A stretch of 64,000 bases of DNA, from assembly GCF_042242105.1 (NCBI RefSeq), contig NC_092032.1, forward strand, positions 4,816,415 through 4,880,414. The letters are read 5' to 3'. Position 1 is the first letter of the stretch. The number at the start of each line of letters is the position of its first letter. This document shows, piece after piece, positions 24,824 to 37,906 of this stretch. The translations under genes and the position numbers were made by a program. Origin of the DNA: Pempheris klunzingeri (taxonomy: Eukaryota > Chordata > Actinopteri > Acropomatiformes > Pempheridae). The notes under the pieces were generated by a model, which saw only the letters and a list, made by a program, of their open reading frames with translations, searched no databases and was not told the DNA's origin.

Positions 24824-27248
24824 CTCCACCTTGAGAGAATGAAAAGAAAACCTTTGTTTAAGGAGGGGGAGGAGGTGTGGAACAAAAAGAGAACTCTCAT
24901 TGTTTTTGGTTGTAATTGGTGTCTAAAAAAGTGCAAAAGAGGCCTTAATCATCATTTCCTTTGCTGGGTTGATGTGTGACAGACAAGTGCTGATAGTTTC
25001 ACTCCAGCATTTCCTAAAACAAAATACTTTTGTAATGTTAACTTATTTTCCAGATGAGTCTGATTTTTTTTTTTTTATTTCTTCTTCTCTTCGAAAATGG
25101 TGTTTTGCCAAAGTGCCTTTGCTGTTTGGACGAATATCTCACCGACTGTTGTCAATGCACAGTACATGCAAAGTACAGATTTTTTTGAATTTGTGAAAGA
25201 ATATTTTACTAAGTTTATTGTCACAGTCATGATTCAGGATTTATTTTGTAATTGAAAGTTCCCCATAACAATCTGTGCCTTAAGGACTGAATGAGTTCAC
25301 CATCGGAGGTATTGATGAACTCACATAGCACACTTAGAAAACACCCAGCAGTGGTTCGCTGAAGGAATTGCTCTTGTTTTGACTGGAGTCTTCATTTTGA
25401 CTGTAAACCAAACACTGTTTTGTCTCAGTCAGCCTCTCATTGCTGGCAGGCCAACTGTTGGATACGCAGATAAGTTGCCCTAACGTGAGCAGGACATTGA
25501 TAAGCAGCCAATGTTCTCCACCTTGTCCGCATCTCGGCCTTGGATTTCATTAACCAGCATAGGATTCCTTTCTTATCTGGGCTTTTAGTTGCTGAAACGT
25601 GCACAAACACTCAGCTGGACCCAAACTAAGTCACGTTCACCCATGCAGTGACACAGATGTAATGTAAATGTACATGCTTGCTACATGCTTTAAGGTTCGG
25701 TAGAGTATCTGTTCTAATGGAAGAATGCCAAGACCTAAAAGGGATGTTTTTGCTTTGTATTATCAGTGTTTTATGTGGACAGTGTTGCCTTTTCACATGT
25801 GCTCAGAACAAGATAGTCCGGAGAGAGCGAAAAAGAAAAGCCACCAACAGCTCCCCCAGCCTTTTGATCCTCAGCTCTCTCAGCTGTTTAGCATTACATT
25901 CAAATTGCTGTTTACAAGAAGCCAGAGGATTGACTTAAAAGTTTGACTTTCTCCCCTCTTGCTTTTTTTTTTTTTTTTTTTTTTTTTGGTTTGTCTTCAA
26001 AAATACATTCCAGTATTATCTATTTGTCGGCCAAGCAAAGTGTTCAAAGTCTGTCTGTATAAGTATGATTGTTTTGTTTTTGATCAAAACTTTGTACTTG
26101 GTCTCATTTGCCGTACCGCATTAAGAGCTTCTTATGTCATCCAGTGGAAAGAATCTCCTTTATACAAAGTGCTTATGTATGGTGCATATGTTATAAACGT
26201 TTGCTGCAAACTACGCCAAGTTCACAGACTAGGGGAAATCAATTTGGACTTATGGGAGAAACTGAAGTTGGCTCTCTTTGCTGACATTTTAATTTCATGT
26301 ATATCTTCAAGGTACTGTTTATGTGTGTCAAAATGTACACTCTTTTTTTGGACACCTCAGACTGTGCTCAAGGACTTTCAGAGGGAGTGAAGCTGCACAA
26401 AGTTGACCTTTTTTTTTTTATTTTTATATGTCTTGAATGTGCAAACTGTTTAAGAAAAAGCTGCACTCGGTTTTGTTTTCAATCGGAAAACCAATCAGAA
26501 AACTCACAGCTTCCATTTAGAACGGATGGATGGATGGATGGATGTGTTTTTTCTTAAAGGTGAAGAGAAGGAAAAGAAATGAAGGACAAACGTATATTAT
26601 TCCTGTTAGTGTGCCTATGGAAGTGTAATGAAATCAAACGCACTAGCCAATCCCCAGGCAATATTTGCTTATGCAGTGGGGGGGTTGTGGACTCCCACAT
26701 GTGTTTTTTATACACCTGATTCAGGCAGGGTAGCTGCGGGGTAGTGCAGGGCCCGCTCCTTGTGTTTCTAATCGCACCTCTGAACCTCTGGACCACTCAC
26801 GACCCTGACACCTCACACGATACCCGCTCGCTGGGAAGAGAAAGAGCAAGGGAAGGAGGTTATCAGAGACAACAGAGCAGACTTTGTTGTTCTTACCTGT
26901 GGTCACTTCCCTGCAACAATACGAGTACTAACAAAGGGCTTTCTACGGCCAAGACTTTGGTACTATACATGCCTTTCTCCAGCACAAGTGTTCACAACCA
27001 TGCTGACAAATGGAAAGCAACGGTATGTATTAAAGCCTATAAATTATTATTATGGACTTTGTAAAAACAAAGAAAGTGGTGACCATAGTTTGTTTTTTTA
27101 TTGTTAAGTTATATAAATTGAGATTTTTTTGTTTGTTTTGATAGAGACTGGATTTTCAATCCAATGACCAAATGCATATCTCCATGTATTGTCCTCATGT
27201 TGCTCTCTTGTAAAATTTCTTTTATAAAAACAATTGGTCAAAGCAATG

Positions 27249-27254
27249 AATAAA
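27249..27254 (+). terminator. mkx: mkx distal poly(A) signal
   Basis: AATAAA is followed within about 40 nt by a T-rich stretch (27,287-27,299), a plausible downstream element. Confidence 0.55.
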
Positions 27255-30200
27255 CCTCTGAATGAAATGAAAAGCATCATGATTCGTTTTTTTTTTTTTA
27301 GTCATTTGTTAATGTTTCATGTTCATTTGTGTGACGTCATTGTTTCATAGTAAACCCGTAGACAGCAAAACCATCTATAACCCAACAAAACACAACGTAG
27401 ACACATTATGGCACGTATTTTTTTTTAGAAAGAACAGAGCAACGTTAACGTTAAGGTTGGAGTCATAACTGTGTCTACCTGACAAGTGTAAGTCCAAGTT
27501 TCGCTTTCTCTTAGCTCTGTTTTCCATCCATCAACAATATCCGTCTCTTTAGCAGCTAAACGCTCCACTTCGCGCACCGACTAGCTGCCCACTGTGTCTG
27601 TCATCTGTTGTATAGTAGAGTTATTAGAGCTGCTTCACCGAAAACAGCTGCTTACTGCGATGGGAAAAGTTGTGGGCTGAACATCAAAACAACGGGCTAA
27701 AAAGGTTCTAGATTCTAGGAACTGCCGAGTTGTGTCTCTGTGGGTTTGTCACTATGAGCGACCTCTTTCACATCACATTTAGTTATGCATTTCATTTTTA
27801 ACAAACTAGTGCAAGCTAAATAAAGCTAAAGACAAAACTATTAGAGATTTAGGATCTTAATTATGGATCTTCTCTAGAGAGACTCAGATTAGGGCCGTCA
27901 GTGTTTTTAACGTTTGAAAGCAGAAGGAAAGAACAAATCCCAAACACAAAAAAACTAATTGTACCCTCCTCGGGGCATTTTGCTTTTCGTTTGTTGATGT
28001 CACCGGGGTGAAGTCTTCACTCTGACCATGAGCCACCACTCTACACTGATCACAATATAGAAGATGTTTGTTTATGAAAAGCAAGACGAGGTGGTTTTTT
28101 AAGAGCTAAACAAACTAATCATGACAAACCATTGGAGGAGCTGAATGTATACAGCAGTGATATGCGTCAACCACATACCACACATTAGTGGTTTGGGCCC
28201 CAGCGTTTGCTCTCTCCTGTCTATTTTTGCTACCTTTAGAAGGATGTTGGGTGATTCATTTTATTTGTCTGACCTGAGATCAGATTGAAATCTGTCTCTC
28301 GGGAGTTCAAGAGGGCAGTTGCAGGAAGAGAGAAATGGTTTTAAATAAAAAGTTCATAGAGGTTTGTTTTCTTTTTGGGATATCTTTTTACATCCACTTC
28401 CCATTAGGGATGTGTGTGTACTTATAATTAGAACACTTGTGCTATTGTGGATCCTGTTTAATAGCATCAATAGACGACTCAGCCTCTGCGCAGTGTTTGA
28501 TTCTGAAGGCATCCCAGGGAAGCCAGGGGAAGAATGATTTTTTTGTCTCATACTTTCTTGTTGTGTCCTTTACCTCAGGTCTCAGTCTCCCTATCCAGAA
28601 AATTAATGGCTCTACCATTCCACCGCGTGTCCTGAACCAGAGCTTTGTCACAGAGCTGAGGCCAAGACCCCGTGTCTGTAAGGAAATGAGAAAGATACTG
28701 AAGGAGAAAAGAGACAGCGAGAAGTGGTTTGAGCTACAAGAATAAAGATGTTGACAGCAGCTGCTGGTAGCAGCGAACACCGCAAACTGTGTCCTAAATG
28801 TTGCCTAGCGTTGGATCGCCCTGTCTTCTGTGGTTCCATTGTCAGTCAGACCCAATCAGGACACAGGCTGTGGAGTTGCCAAACAACCAAACACAAGATG
28901 CCCCTCTGTCTCTGAACCTAAGATGTGTGAGTTGGCTCACCCTTGCACTTACTGAAATAATCCTATCAGGTTAGTTAACCTCTCATCCCTTGCTTGCGCT
29001 GAGTTTGGCCAAACCACACCTTCACTGAGCCACATTTTCCATTGAAAAACTAAGTGATATTCCATGCGGCCTATAGCTTCTCTGCTTTTTTTACATCCAT
29101 GCCTCCTCTCTGTGCTGCTGAAAGATTTGAAAGGAGCCGTGGAACTGCGCGGTTATCTCAGCGCAGGAGACGGACAAGTGGAGATCCTTGCTTGGCGCAG
29201 CCTGCGACTTGACAGACTCCAGACTTTCACCTTGGCCATTTAGTCCGCCAGAAACTTAGCTTCACTGACAGCAGGCAAAACCACACGGAATGAAATCCAA
29301 GCAGACGTTCTGAAAATCATTTCCCATTTGATGAGGAAATATGACTCCTGTGGCATGCTGAAGTAATTAGTTACCTTGCTATGAATGATACTCCACCGAG
29401 CCCCCGTTCATTATTGCCAGGACTTTGTCTTTTGCTAACTCCTGCCCTTGGACACAAATATGAGTAAAATTGCTGAGCTTAATTGTTAGATTCCTGAACG
29501 AATTTACTGATTAAAAACTTGGTCCGGCCTTGCAATCATTTTGGGACCTGGGCTGTTTTGGATCAGCTGGAACTTCATGGATGTTTGAGGAGGTGATGCA
29601 TGCGGCCACAGCTCAGCTCATGGACACTGTGTGAACCAGAGCTAATCACACGGGAGACAAAGGGTCAGAGAAGCGTTATTACTTTGCAGACAAATTACAC
29701 CCCTCAAATTAGCATATATTCCCAAAGGGTACGTCTGTAGATGAGAGCAATTTGAGTTTGCCTGATACTGGGAACTTCCACTGGATGATACTAGGAAACT
29801 TGAGCTAACACCGAGGAGGAATTATACAGCAGAGCGCTTACAAAGATTACTGACTAAGTGAATTACTTCGATGAAGGAGGTATGCGCTGGGAACAATGTG
29901 TTACTTCTTATATTCTATTCCTTGATTTCCTCGAGTCATTCATTCTAAAGCGCATGTTCGTCATCTTGATTCAATCGTTGTATTAAAGCCCGATTTTTCA
30001 CCCATCCTTCTGGATCCAGCTCTGTTGCGAGGCAGTTCCCGAGCCTCCTCCGCGCCGAATCGACTTGAGGCAGTTGAAAAATATTTCCTGTCTTCATTTC
30101 TAATAATAAACATCTAGAGAAACCTTCAGAAACAAGAGGAAGAGAGCTGTGTTTGCATGGAACCGCAAGTAAACGCTGCATTTGGCCAAATGAGGACACG

Positions 30201-31442
30201 CTGGGTGTTATTCCAGGTGGACATCGTCTCTGTTTTGTTTTGTGAGCGGGCCCGGGTGTGAAAAAATGTGGAAAAATATGACACATGCCAGTTTTAAACA
30301 AAAAGGGTCAATTGCACTTGTAAGACAGGCTGTGAAGGCATGCACATTGTTCTGACCCGGGTGCATTGGGAAATGGATAAATGTAGATGTGTTAGAAACA
30401 CACTGCTCAGCTGCCAGAGTAAACTGCTCTCACAGGAAGAGAGACACACACGTTTTGTGAAATGGAACAGAAATGGGTTTTTGGGGTCGAGGGAATGCAG
30501 GAAATCTCTACTTTGATACCTTGTATCAAGTTTTTATTCGCATGATTTCATCGACCACAGTTGCTCGTGCATGTTTTTAGCGAGACAAACGCTTTAACAA
30601 ACTCCAACCACGCAAATCATTTCTTCCTCTTCGCTGTAAACTGACATAATCCCAGTCGCATTCTCACCACAAAGCCCTGCAATGCAACAGGTGTCATGTT
30701 CAGTGCTGTTGTTCCGAGGTCAGTCCGATCCATTTTGATTTGCCTCCAGCATCCAAACAGGCCCACCGTACGCAGCCGCATGCGGTAGATCTCCCTGTTT
30801 GTTTATTAGAGGATATTGTCTGAGAATTTCCTCCCTGGACCTCATGTCTTAGTCGATCCAACAAGTCACTCACACACATGCTAAGAGCAACAAGGCTGTG
30901 CGAACAGGTGGCGTAGTTGTTTGCACCTCAGCTGTTTCCTAATCCTGGTAATTAGCCGTTCTCTGAGCTCCTGAGACAGACTGAGTAAACAGCTGCTACA
31001 AACAGCGAGGACCAGCGGCCAACATGGAGTCAAGACGAAGCAGAAGAACCTCTGGAGGAGCAGAGGTGAGGAATGTGAGAACTGGTACTTTCACTTCTGC
31101 TGATGAAAACAAAAGTTAAGATGACGTATCTATTTTCATATACGCATGGAATCCTCCCATGATAGTTACCATCTCCAGTGCTCGAAATTACCCTGAGAAA
31201 GTTTTGAAGTGTGTGTGTTTCACTGTTGACTTTAGGGGATGCAACTCCAAAGTGCATGTTCATTTTAAGTCCAAAGGTGGGCCAAGAAAAGTTAAAAACT
31301 CAGATCTCTCAGAAAGGGGCATACTTGGCCCACTCTTTCCCCAGATTTTTACTCCCATTTGCCGATTAATAGTAAACTTTTTGGCCACAGTTTTAAATGA
31401 GCCACACCATAGACTTATTTACTATATATATGTATATATATA

Positions 31443-32142
31443 CACTACTCACTAAAAGTCAGGGATATTCAGCTTTCAGGTGAAATTTCAGGATGAACCT
31501 AAAATGCATTCTAACCTTTCCAGGTGAACTTAATGTGACCTTCTCTAAACCTTTGAATGCACATGTCCAACTGTTCAGTGTCTCAGTACTTTCTGCACCA
31601 GCTGCTGTTCTCTAACAAGAAGCTTAACAGCAACATTCACAACAGGTTTGATCCATGAATCCACCAATACATTTCCTGCTTCAGTTAGAATTGGTATTTA
31701 AACAGTCCTCCTCATCCTGCTGTTCACATTCTGACATCATGAGACCAAGACGACACCTAACAGTTGATCAGCAGCACCTCAACACTGGAGGATTCAAACA
31801 GGAAGTCCTCAGACGGAGGTGTTCACTGAGCTTAGAGGGTCACAGAGTGTCATCAGGAGGTTGGAACAGTGATACAGAGACTGGAAGAGTCACAGAAAGG
31901 AGAGGAGTGGACGTCCTTTGGCCACATCCCAATTTATTGAGACACTGAAAATGTTTTGTTGTGGTATACCTACCACTGATGGTAGATTTTCTTTCAATAA
32001 ATTGTTTAAGATGAATAAAACTACCATTGCATGCTTCTACTTAAATGCCCTACTTTCATGATATAATATCACTGTAGCATTCACTTTTTACATTTTCCAT
32101 AAATTTCACCTGAAAGTCAAATATCCCTAACTTTTGTGAGTA

Positions 32143-32143
<1 letters not shown>
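31443..32143. mobile_element. Non-autonomous Tc1/mariner element with 46-bp inverted ends
   Basis: The left end (31,443-31,488, CACTACTCACTAAAAGTCAG...) and the inverted right end (about 32,097-32,143, ...AACTTTTGTGAGTAGTA) match over about 46 bp with a few differences, and both abut TA, the Tc1/mariner target. Inside, 31,739-31,945 encodes MRPRRHLTVDQQ followed, with frame slips, by a piece like the transposase DNA-binding region (...ETGRVTERRG). The catalytic DDE part is absent, so the copy is an internally deleted fossil of about 700 bp. Confidence 0.85.

Positions 32144-32216
<73 letters not shown>
32144..32216. repeat. (TA)36 microsatellite
   Basis: Uninterrupted TA tract directly abutting the Tc1 element, followed by a (TG)n-type tract at about 32,229-32,275. 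The transposon probably inserted into a pre-existing TA run. Confidence 0.97.
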
Positions 32217-32222
<6 letters not shown>

Positions 32223-33627
32223 GTATATGTGTGTGTGTGTGTGTGTGTATGTGTGTATGTGTGTATGTGTGTATGTATATATATACTCATATATTGCCTT
32301 TGGCCTCATGTAAGGTCTAGGGTAGAGGTCAGGACCCTCGCAAAGAGTCAAATGTGAAGGGTCACAGGATGATTATAGGGAAAAGAATGTAAAGATACTT
32401 CAACAAAATAATGAATTGCAAATCGTTGGTACTGCTTTTATCAGGGGTAATCAGTTTAGTTTTTGATTTTTTTTTTTACTTCTGAATAAATTTGGCTTTG
32501 TAACCTCTGGCAGGTCTCTAAAAATCCTGCTCAACACTGCTCACAACTTATTTGCTTACTTACCACAATAAAGGTATTACTTGTCAATTAGGAGTCACAT
32601 GAGGACATTGCTTTAAATCAACAAGCACTAGTCAAGGCCTTATACAGCAGAAATAACACCAAGGACCTGCTCTTCTAGAGGACCTGGCACACCAAGATCA
32701 AGGTCATGACAGTTCACATATTTCAGCACGAAAAGGTATTATTTCTGCATTAGAGGAAACCTCTCATTGCAGTCATTTTTCTGCTCCTGTGAATGAACTT
32801 TGGGTGTTGCCAGTTTCTGAGGCAGCATAACTCTAAAATAACACTCATGGCAGCACTATATAGCGTGATTGCATGATTGCTGTTCTCACATACTGTGGTG
32901 TCACCAGCAGAGCCACGTTGCCCTGCAAATTTCACCTTCCAAAGCTGACAGGACTGTTCTGTGTGGAGTTCTGTACCCTCAACCAAACACTGGAGCGTTG
33001 GTTTTAGCCTGATGGATTGGACCGTTAACCAAAGTGGAATCTCTGCAGACATTTAAGTGGCTACACCATCCCTCAACGGGCCACTTAGGAAGAACCTCAG
33101 AAATGGGCAGCACCTCGATGTCCCCGTGAGGCATTTAGAGTTGGTGTATGAACAGGGAATAACGGCTTTATAATACGTATTCAACGTTAATTCTACACCT
33201 TGGGATCTCACTGTGTGTGAAATAGCTGTATTTCATGTATCATGATTACATCATGACTTGACTTATCATGACTTACATGCTTGCACACACATATTAGCTC
33301 CCTCTATTCATACATTTGTAAACCTTTTAAACCCCTTAAACACACTTAAATGCATGATTCATAACCAATTATTATTATCGTTATCATCTAATTCAATAGC
33401 ACTTAAAGCATTGCTTCTGTTGTGCTTAAGTTGACAATTGAATCATTATATTATCAGTTGATTAGCAAACGGCCGCCTGTTTAAACACAGAGCAGCATTA
33501 GCCTTCATTTGAAGTGTTGTTTCTGGCCATGTGACAAATGTCAGTCCTAGTTCACTCTAGTTTTAACCCCTCTCTTCGTTTTTCAAAAGCTGAGTGAGAA
33601 AATAATCTTTCTCTTTTTTTCAATTCA

Positions 33628-33652
33628 ATTCAACTTTATTGTCTGTTCAGGT
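33628..33652. repeat. CAATTCAATTCAACTTTATTG-type repeat terminus
   Basis: Short CAATT iterations followed by TTTATT are typical of the ends of dispersed fish repeats. Only the terminal signature is visible; the class is not determined. Confidence 0.4.
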
Positions 33653-33749
33653 AAAAACAGAAATTTTTCTTTTGTCACGGCTATAAAAACAAGGTTTAAA
33701 AACCCACATTCAGGCATTTAAAGACACCTCCACACATCAAAAAACACAG

Positions 33750-33804
33750 CACAACAGGTAAAACGAAACACAACAGGTAAAACGAAACACAACAGGTAAA
33801 ACGG
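33750..33804. repeat. 19-bp tandem repeat, three copies
   Basis: Unit CACAACAGGTAAAACGAAA occurs three times head to tail, the last copy truncated at GGG. A separate heptamer (GAGCAGT) array lies near 33,947-33,967. Confidence 0.85.
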
Positions 33805-34280
33805 GCCTATAAATGCCCCATTATTGGATCGTCAACAGCTATTTGCTAACTGTGTCCTGTGTTGGGTTCTGGGCAGGTAGTGTACAGCAGGTTTATCACA
33901 GCTTTTTCACTGTAAATAGCTGCATCTGAACATGATGCTCATGTGAGCAGTGAGCAGTGAGCAGTGAAAATATGACAGTGGTGGGCTGGAAGACCAAAAC
34001 AATGAGCTAAAAGAGGCTGAGCGCTCCATGAAGCACAGAGGAACTGCAGAGTTGGGCAATATATAGAATATATTCACATAGTTTGAAAAAATAACAATTC
34101 TTACTTATTGACTGACAAACTTAACCACCTATAAAGGTTTAGGTTGGGGGTTAAATTGGGCAATTTAATTCATTGGGGCTCTTTGATCCATCAGCTCTGT
34201 GATCAGTCTGCTGTTTGCACCCAGTGTCCACATCAGGATGTGTTGGAAGTCTTCAGAGGTCAGAGTATGTCCACCAGCAA

Positions 34281-34307
34281 GCAGCAGCAGCAGCAGCAGC
34301 AGCAGCA
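34281..34307. repeat. (GCA)9 trinucleotide repeat
   Basis: Nine perfect GCA (CAG) units in intergenic DNA. The poly-Gln or poly-Leu frames across it are not genes. Confidence 0.97.
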
Positions 34308-34642
34308 AGTAGACTGCAAGAGTAAAACAGAAGCCACAACCACTCATAACATAATGACAGGTGGAAGATCGCAAATAAGACATAGAGTAGAGTAGGGGCT
34401 GGTGTCTCTGTGTAAGATTTCATCACAGAAAAGCTAAATAAATTCCTCACTACAGTCAAGTGAAACCACGTCAGTGCAGCAGATGTAAGAAATGGCAGCT
34501 GCCGGAGGAATGCGGTTTGGCAGCGAGCAAGGCCTAGAGAGAGACTGGAAGGTCCTCTCACGTTAACACTTTGTGTTTAGGAACACAAAGATACGTTGTT
34601 GACGGACTAAGCAGGATTCAATTACATGGTCGACTGTGTATA

Positions 34643-34685
34643 TATATATATATATATAAATATATATATATATATCTGTATATAT
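34643..34685. repeat. (TA)n microsatellite
   Basis: TA-rich tract with single interruptions, ending at the left arm of the 39-bp inverted repeat. Confidence 0.9.
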
Positions 34686-35029
34686 CTACAGCCTCTCACT
34701 CCATGTCTTACTCCCTCCACCTCCCTGTATGTTTAAATATCACAAGTTGGTGTTGTAAAATGATTAAATGTGTATGTGCATCTGTGTTTAATACCTTTTA
34801 AATACCACTCTGACTGTTCTGTAATGCCATCCTTTTAAAATGTGTCCTGGGATTTTCACTAGTCTGGACACTTGGAGGCCCGCGTTGTGTGGGATTTTTC
34901 CACAGTGTAGAAGATTGGACCCAGCACCTCGGCCAGTTCACACACATAGCACATAGCACATAGTATATATATATATATATATATATATATGGAGGTGGAG
35001 GGAGTAAGACACGGAGCGAGAGGCTGTAG
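34686..35029. repeat. 39-bp inverted repeat pair flanking a 266-bp spacer
   Basis: Arms 34,686-34,724 and 34,991-35,029 are reverse complements with 37 of 39 matches; both differences are A/G transitions. Each arm directly follows a TA microsatellite on the + strand. The spacer has no coding signal. It may be a MITE remnant or a foldback; target duplications are obscured by the TA tracts. Confidence 0.8.
34963..34990. repeat. (TA)n microsatellite
   Basis: About 14 TA units, directly preceding the right arm of the inverted repeat. Confidence 0.93.
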
Positions 35030-37164
35030 ACCTGGCAGGAAGCATGGCATCGGTGTGGTCGCCAGTTTTGGAGGCCAGCAAATAAATAGGCCTCACATTG
35101 CTCAAGCACACAGCAGGAGCCAAAACTGTAATGTTACCATAAATCTGGAATCGAATGGGCACACTCAGCCAACGCAGGAGCCTATTCCTCCAGATGTTAG
35201 TCATGGAACTCTTATTTTTATTTTTTTTTTCCCCCCCTTCTCCATCAGATCAATGTATACACATATTACGCATAAAATCATGGAGTGGAGCTGTCTGGAT
35301 TCACAATATCGTCACGGGTGATTTGCAATTTGATGAAGTCAGGTTTTTAGCTTTCCTCCTTGCAACCATTTTGCTTGACATTTATCAGACAGCTGACCCA
35401 GTCCAGAAAGTATGGGAAGGTAAAGATAAGTCAGAAGGGTTTGCTTTGAATACCTGCCGCATCAAACGCTTCATCTAACTTTGCACACAGTCCATTAATG
35501 TTGGGCTATTTCTCTCAAAATATGCCTCTACTGGTAAACCATACTTGAGAAATATTATCTGACTTTTATTCATTGGCTGTTTTTTTTTTATTTAAATTTC
35601 TTTCTAAATTATTTTAGGGTGCTATCAGTCACATTTTTAAACCATCTGTAATCAGAACAGTGTTTTCACAGTGTGTAAACCATAATAGAAAGATGTTAGT
35701 GCTTAATACTGGTGTGTTTACTGTGAAAAAAAGGGGCTCTTTTTGTGATCTTTCTTATTTGGTGATAAATATTCGGGGTAGAGTCACAGAAAGTAAAAGG
35801 GTAAAAAGGTCATAGCTTGTGATGCACGTTTTATTGTATCTGCCCCAGAATGTTACCATTACATATCATCCTATAATAAAAAGACGTATTCAAGTAATGG
35901 CAAGCCAGCTTTATTTTGATAGATGATTTAAAATACAAACAAAATCCAGGTGCATTAGTCCAACATTTTAAAACACAGTATCAGAGAAAATAAAATAATA
36001 ATAGACCATACATAGAAACACTGTTTAGGTTTTCAGTGGAAGCAGATCCAGATAGGATGAACCGGTGACACTGTCATTACACGAACTTCAGCCTGGTGAC
36101 ATTTCTGGAATTGCTTTTATTTATTGGATATTTGGTAGATCAAAAAAATTTCATCAAAAATATTATCGCTTCTTCCCAAATCCTGGATGTTTTTGATACT
36201 CATAGATGGGTGCGAGCACGGGCCAAACCAGAAACTTCAATTCCAAAGCCATGTTCAGTTCCCCTGAGAGCGGCCCTCTGCATGGCTTCCTTGTGTTGGA
36301 GACACTGCAGCCTCATCTTCAGCCGAGACCTCAGCGATGTGTACAGTAGCACTTTATAGCCCACTGCGTGACTTTAGCACCATTTGGCAAGGACCGCACA
36401 GGACCTCCGGAGGCCTTTGGAAAATATGGTCCTTTCACTGCCTACAGAGCACACACTGTGCAACACTCTGAATTCTTCCTCTAAGTTCAGTCATCATGTT
36501 TTATTCCATTTTTGGGTGCAGATGGCTGTGGACCACCTCACGAGGACATATATGGTCACATACAGTATCCTTTTCATTCAGAGTCGCCTGGCTGTGACAA
36601 TTGCGGGGCTTCATTTCGGGGCTGTTGGAGGGATGAGAGGAGGGCCGTCCTGTGATTCGGCCTCACTGACAGAGGGCATGCAGAAATGGGCAGAGTTAGG
36701 TTGTGTTCACACTACAGTGGAAAGTGTCAAAAGTCTGATTTCGCTCTCATATGTGACACAGACGTAACTGTTTGAATGAGTTGCATTTTGTTCTAGTGGT
36801 AGCAGATCAAATCCTGAAGCATCCAGTCAACACCTCATGCAACTTAGAGCTTGTCAGTGTTGCCATGACATAAAGTAAATATTATACCATTCACCTGAGA
36901 CAACTGTCATAAGTTTTGCACCGGCGGCAGCTTGGCTGAGCCAGAGCTAATACGGAGAGCAGTGAGAGGAAGCAACTGAAAGGCCGAATGGCCCTTTTAG
37001 TTTGTATTTAGGGAGACAAATCAGCTCAGTCCAAGCCGAAACAAAAATGTGTCTAAAAGAAGAGGGAGGACAGGAACAGTAATGCGTGTGCTGTCTTCTC
37101 TTACTGCATCTCTGTTTAAGTGCGACTTGGTTCTCATTGGTATCAGAGGCTGCAGACTTCAGAT

Positions 37165-37590
37165 AAAATATTTCATTTTGAGGAATAGTACTGACATTTT
37201 AGGGAATGGGCATAATCGCTTTCATGCTGAGAGTTCAATGAGAAGATTTATACCACTCTCGTATCTGCGCACGACAACCAGCAGCCAGTTAGCTTAGCTT
37301 AGCATTAGGATTGAAACACAGAAACAGCTGGCCATGCACAATCTCTCCCCCCCGGTATAACAATAGATTTTTTTTTTTACAGATTTTGGACAGATGCATG
37401 CAAAGGTCTAAAATGTCAATTAAAACTTTAGAGGTGCAGGTAGGTGAATTTGGTCACTTTTAGAAAAAGCAAGGTTAGCTGCCCCCCCACCTCCCCCCAT
37501 TTCCAGTCTTTATACTAAGCAAACAGGCCGCTGGTTGTAGCTTCACATGTTATTCTGCATGAAAGAGGTATCAGTTTCTCCATCCAACCC
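37165..37590. repeat. Two inverted copies of teleost dispersed repeat family B
   Basis: The + strand copy (about 37,165-37,340) has AATGAGAAGATTTATACCAC and CAGTTAGCTTAGCTTAGCAT. A - strand copy (about 37,380-37,585) reads, in reverse, GAGAAACTGATACC...AGCTACAACCAGC...AAAGACTGGAAA...CCTGCACCTCTAAAG. The 20.6-kb copy belongs to the same family. Confidence 0.65.
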
Positions 37591-37886
37591 ACGAAGGAGA
37601 AGGAGAACACATGTATTACTCCATTTCAGAGCAGGAACCCCGGCGGTGTTTTAACATAAGGCACGAAAGGGAATGAAACAGAGGCAGAAGAGTTGAACAG
37701 GGGAACATCCTCAGTAGTTTCCACCTTTAAATCTGGTCTGTTCTGGAGACAGGAGCTGTGTGATTGGATGAATGTAAAGATTTGAGTGCAGGAAGAGAAT
37801 CTGGTAGCTGCTCCGGTCCCTGCAAGTGAGAAGCCACGGACGGAGCAGAGTCTGCTACACCCACACAGCGCTGTTACACTATCTGT

Positions 37887-37906
37887 CCCCCCCCCCCCCC
37901 CCCCCC
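37887..37906. repeat. C20 homopolymer
   Basis: Twenty consecutive C. Its length in the assembly may be unreliable. Confidence 0.95.

Larger units (their letters stand above)
24744..27275 (+). other. mkx: mkx 3' UTR
   Basis: The AT-rich, non-coding stretch follows the stop codon. A proximal AATAAA lies at 24818-24823 and a distal AATAAA at 27249-27254. No splice or coding signal interrupts it. A T23-type run near 25,965-25,987 and a GGAT tetranucleotide tract near 26,525-26,542 lie inside. Use of the distal site would give about 2.5 kb. Confidence 0.6.

Noticed and set aside
31275..31334. GTGGGCCAAG ... CTTGGCCCAC inverted words
   Set aside because: 10-bp arms about 40 nt apart without target duplications; too short to call an element.
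32127..32357. Ile-Tyr repeat open frames on both strands
   Set aside because: They are translations of the TA and TG microsatellites.
33750..33804. Three 19-bp direct repeats as a possible CRISPR array
   Set aside because: The units are contiguous with no spacers, and this is vertebrate DNA; a simple tandem repeat.
34165..34395. Poly-Gln or poly-Leu frames over (GCA)9
   Set aside because: No exon signals or homology; an intergenic trinucleotide repeat.
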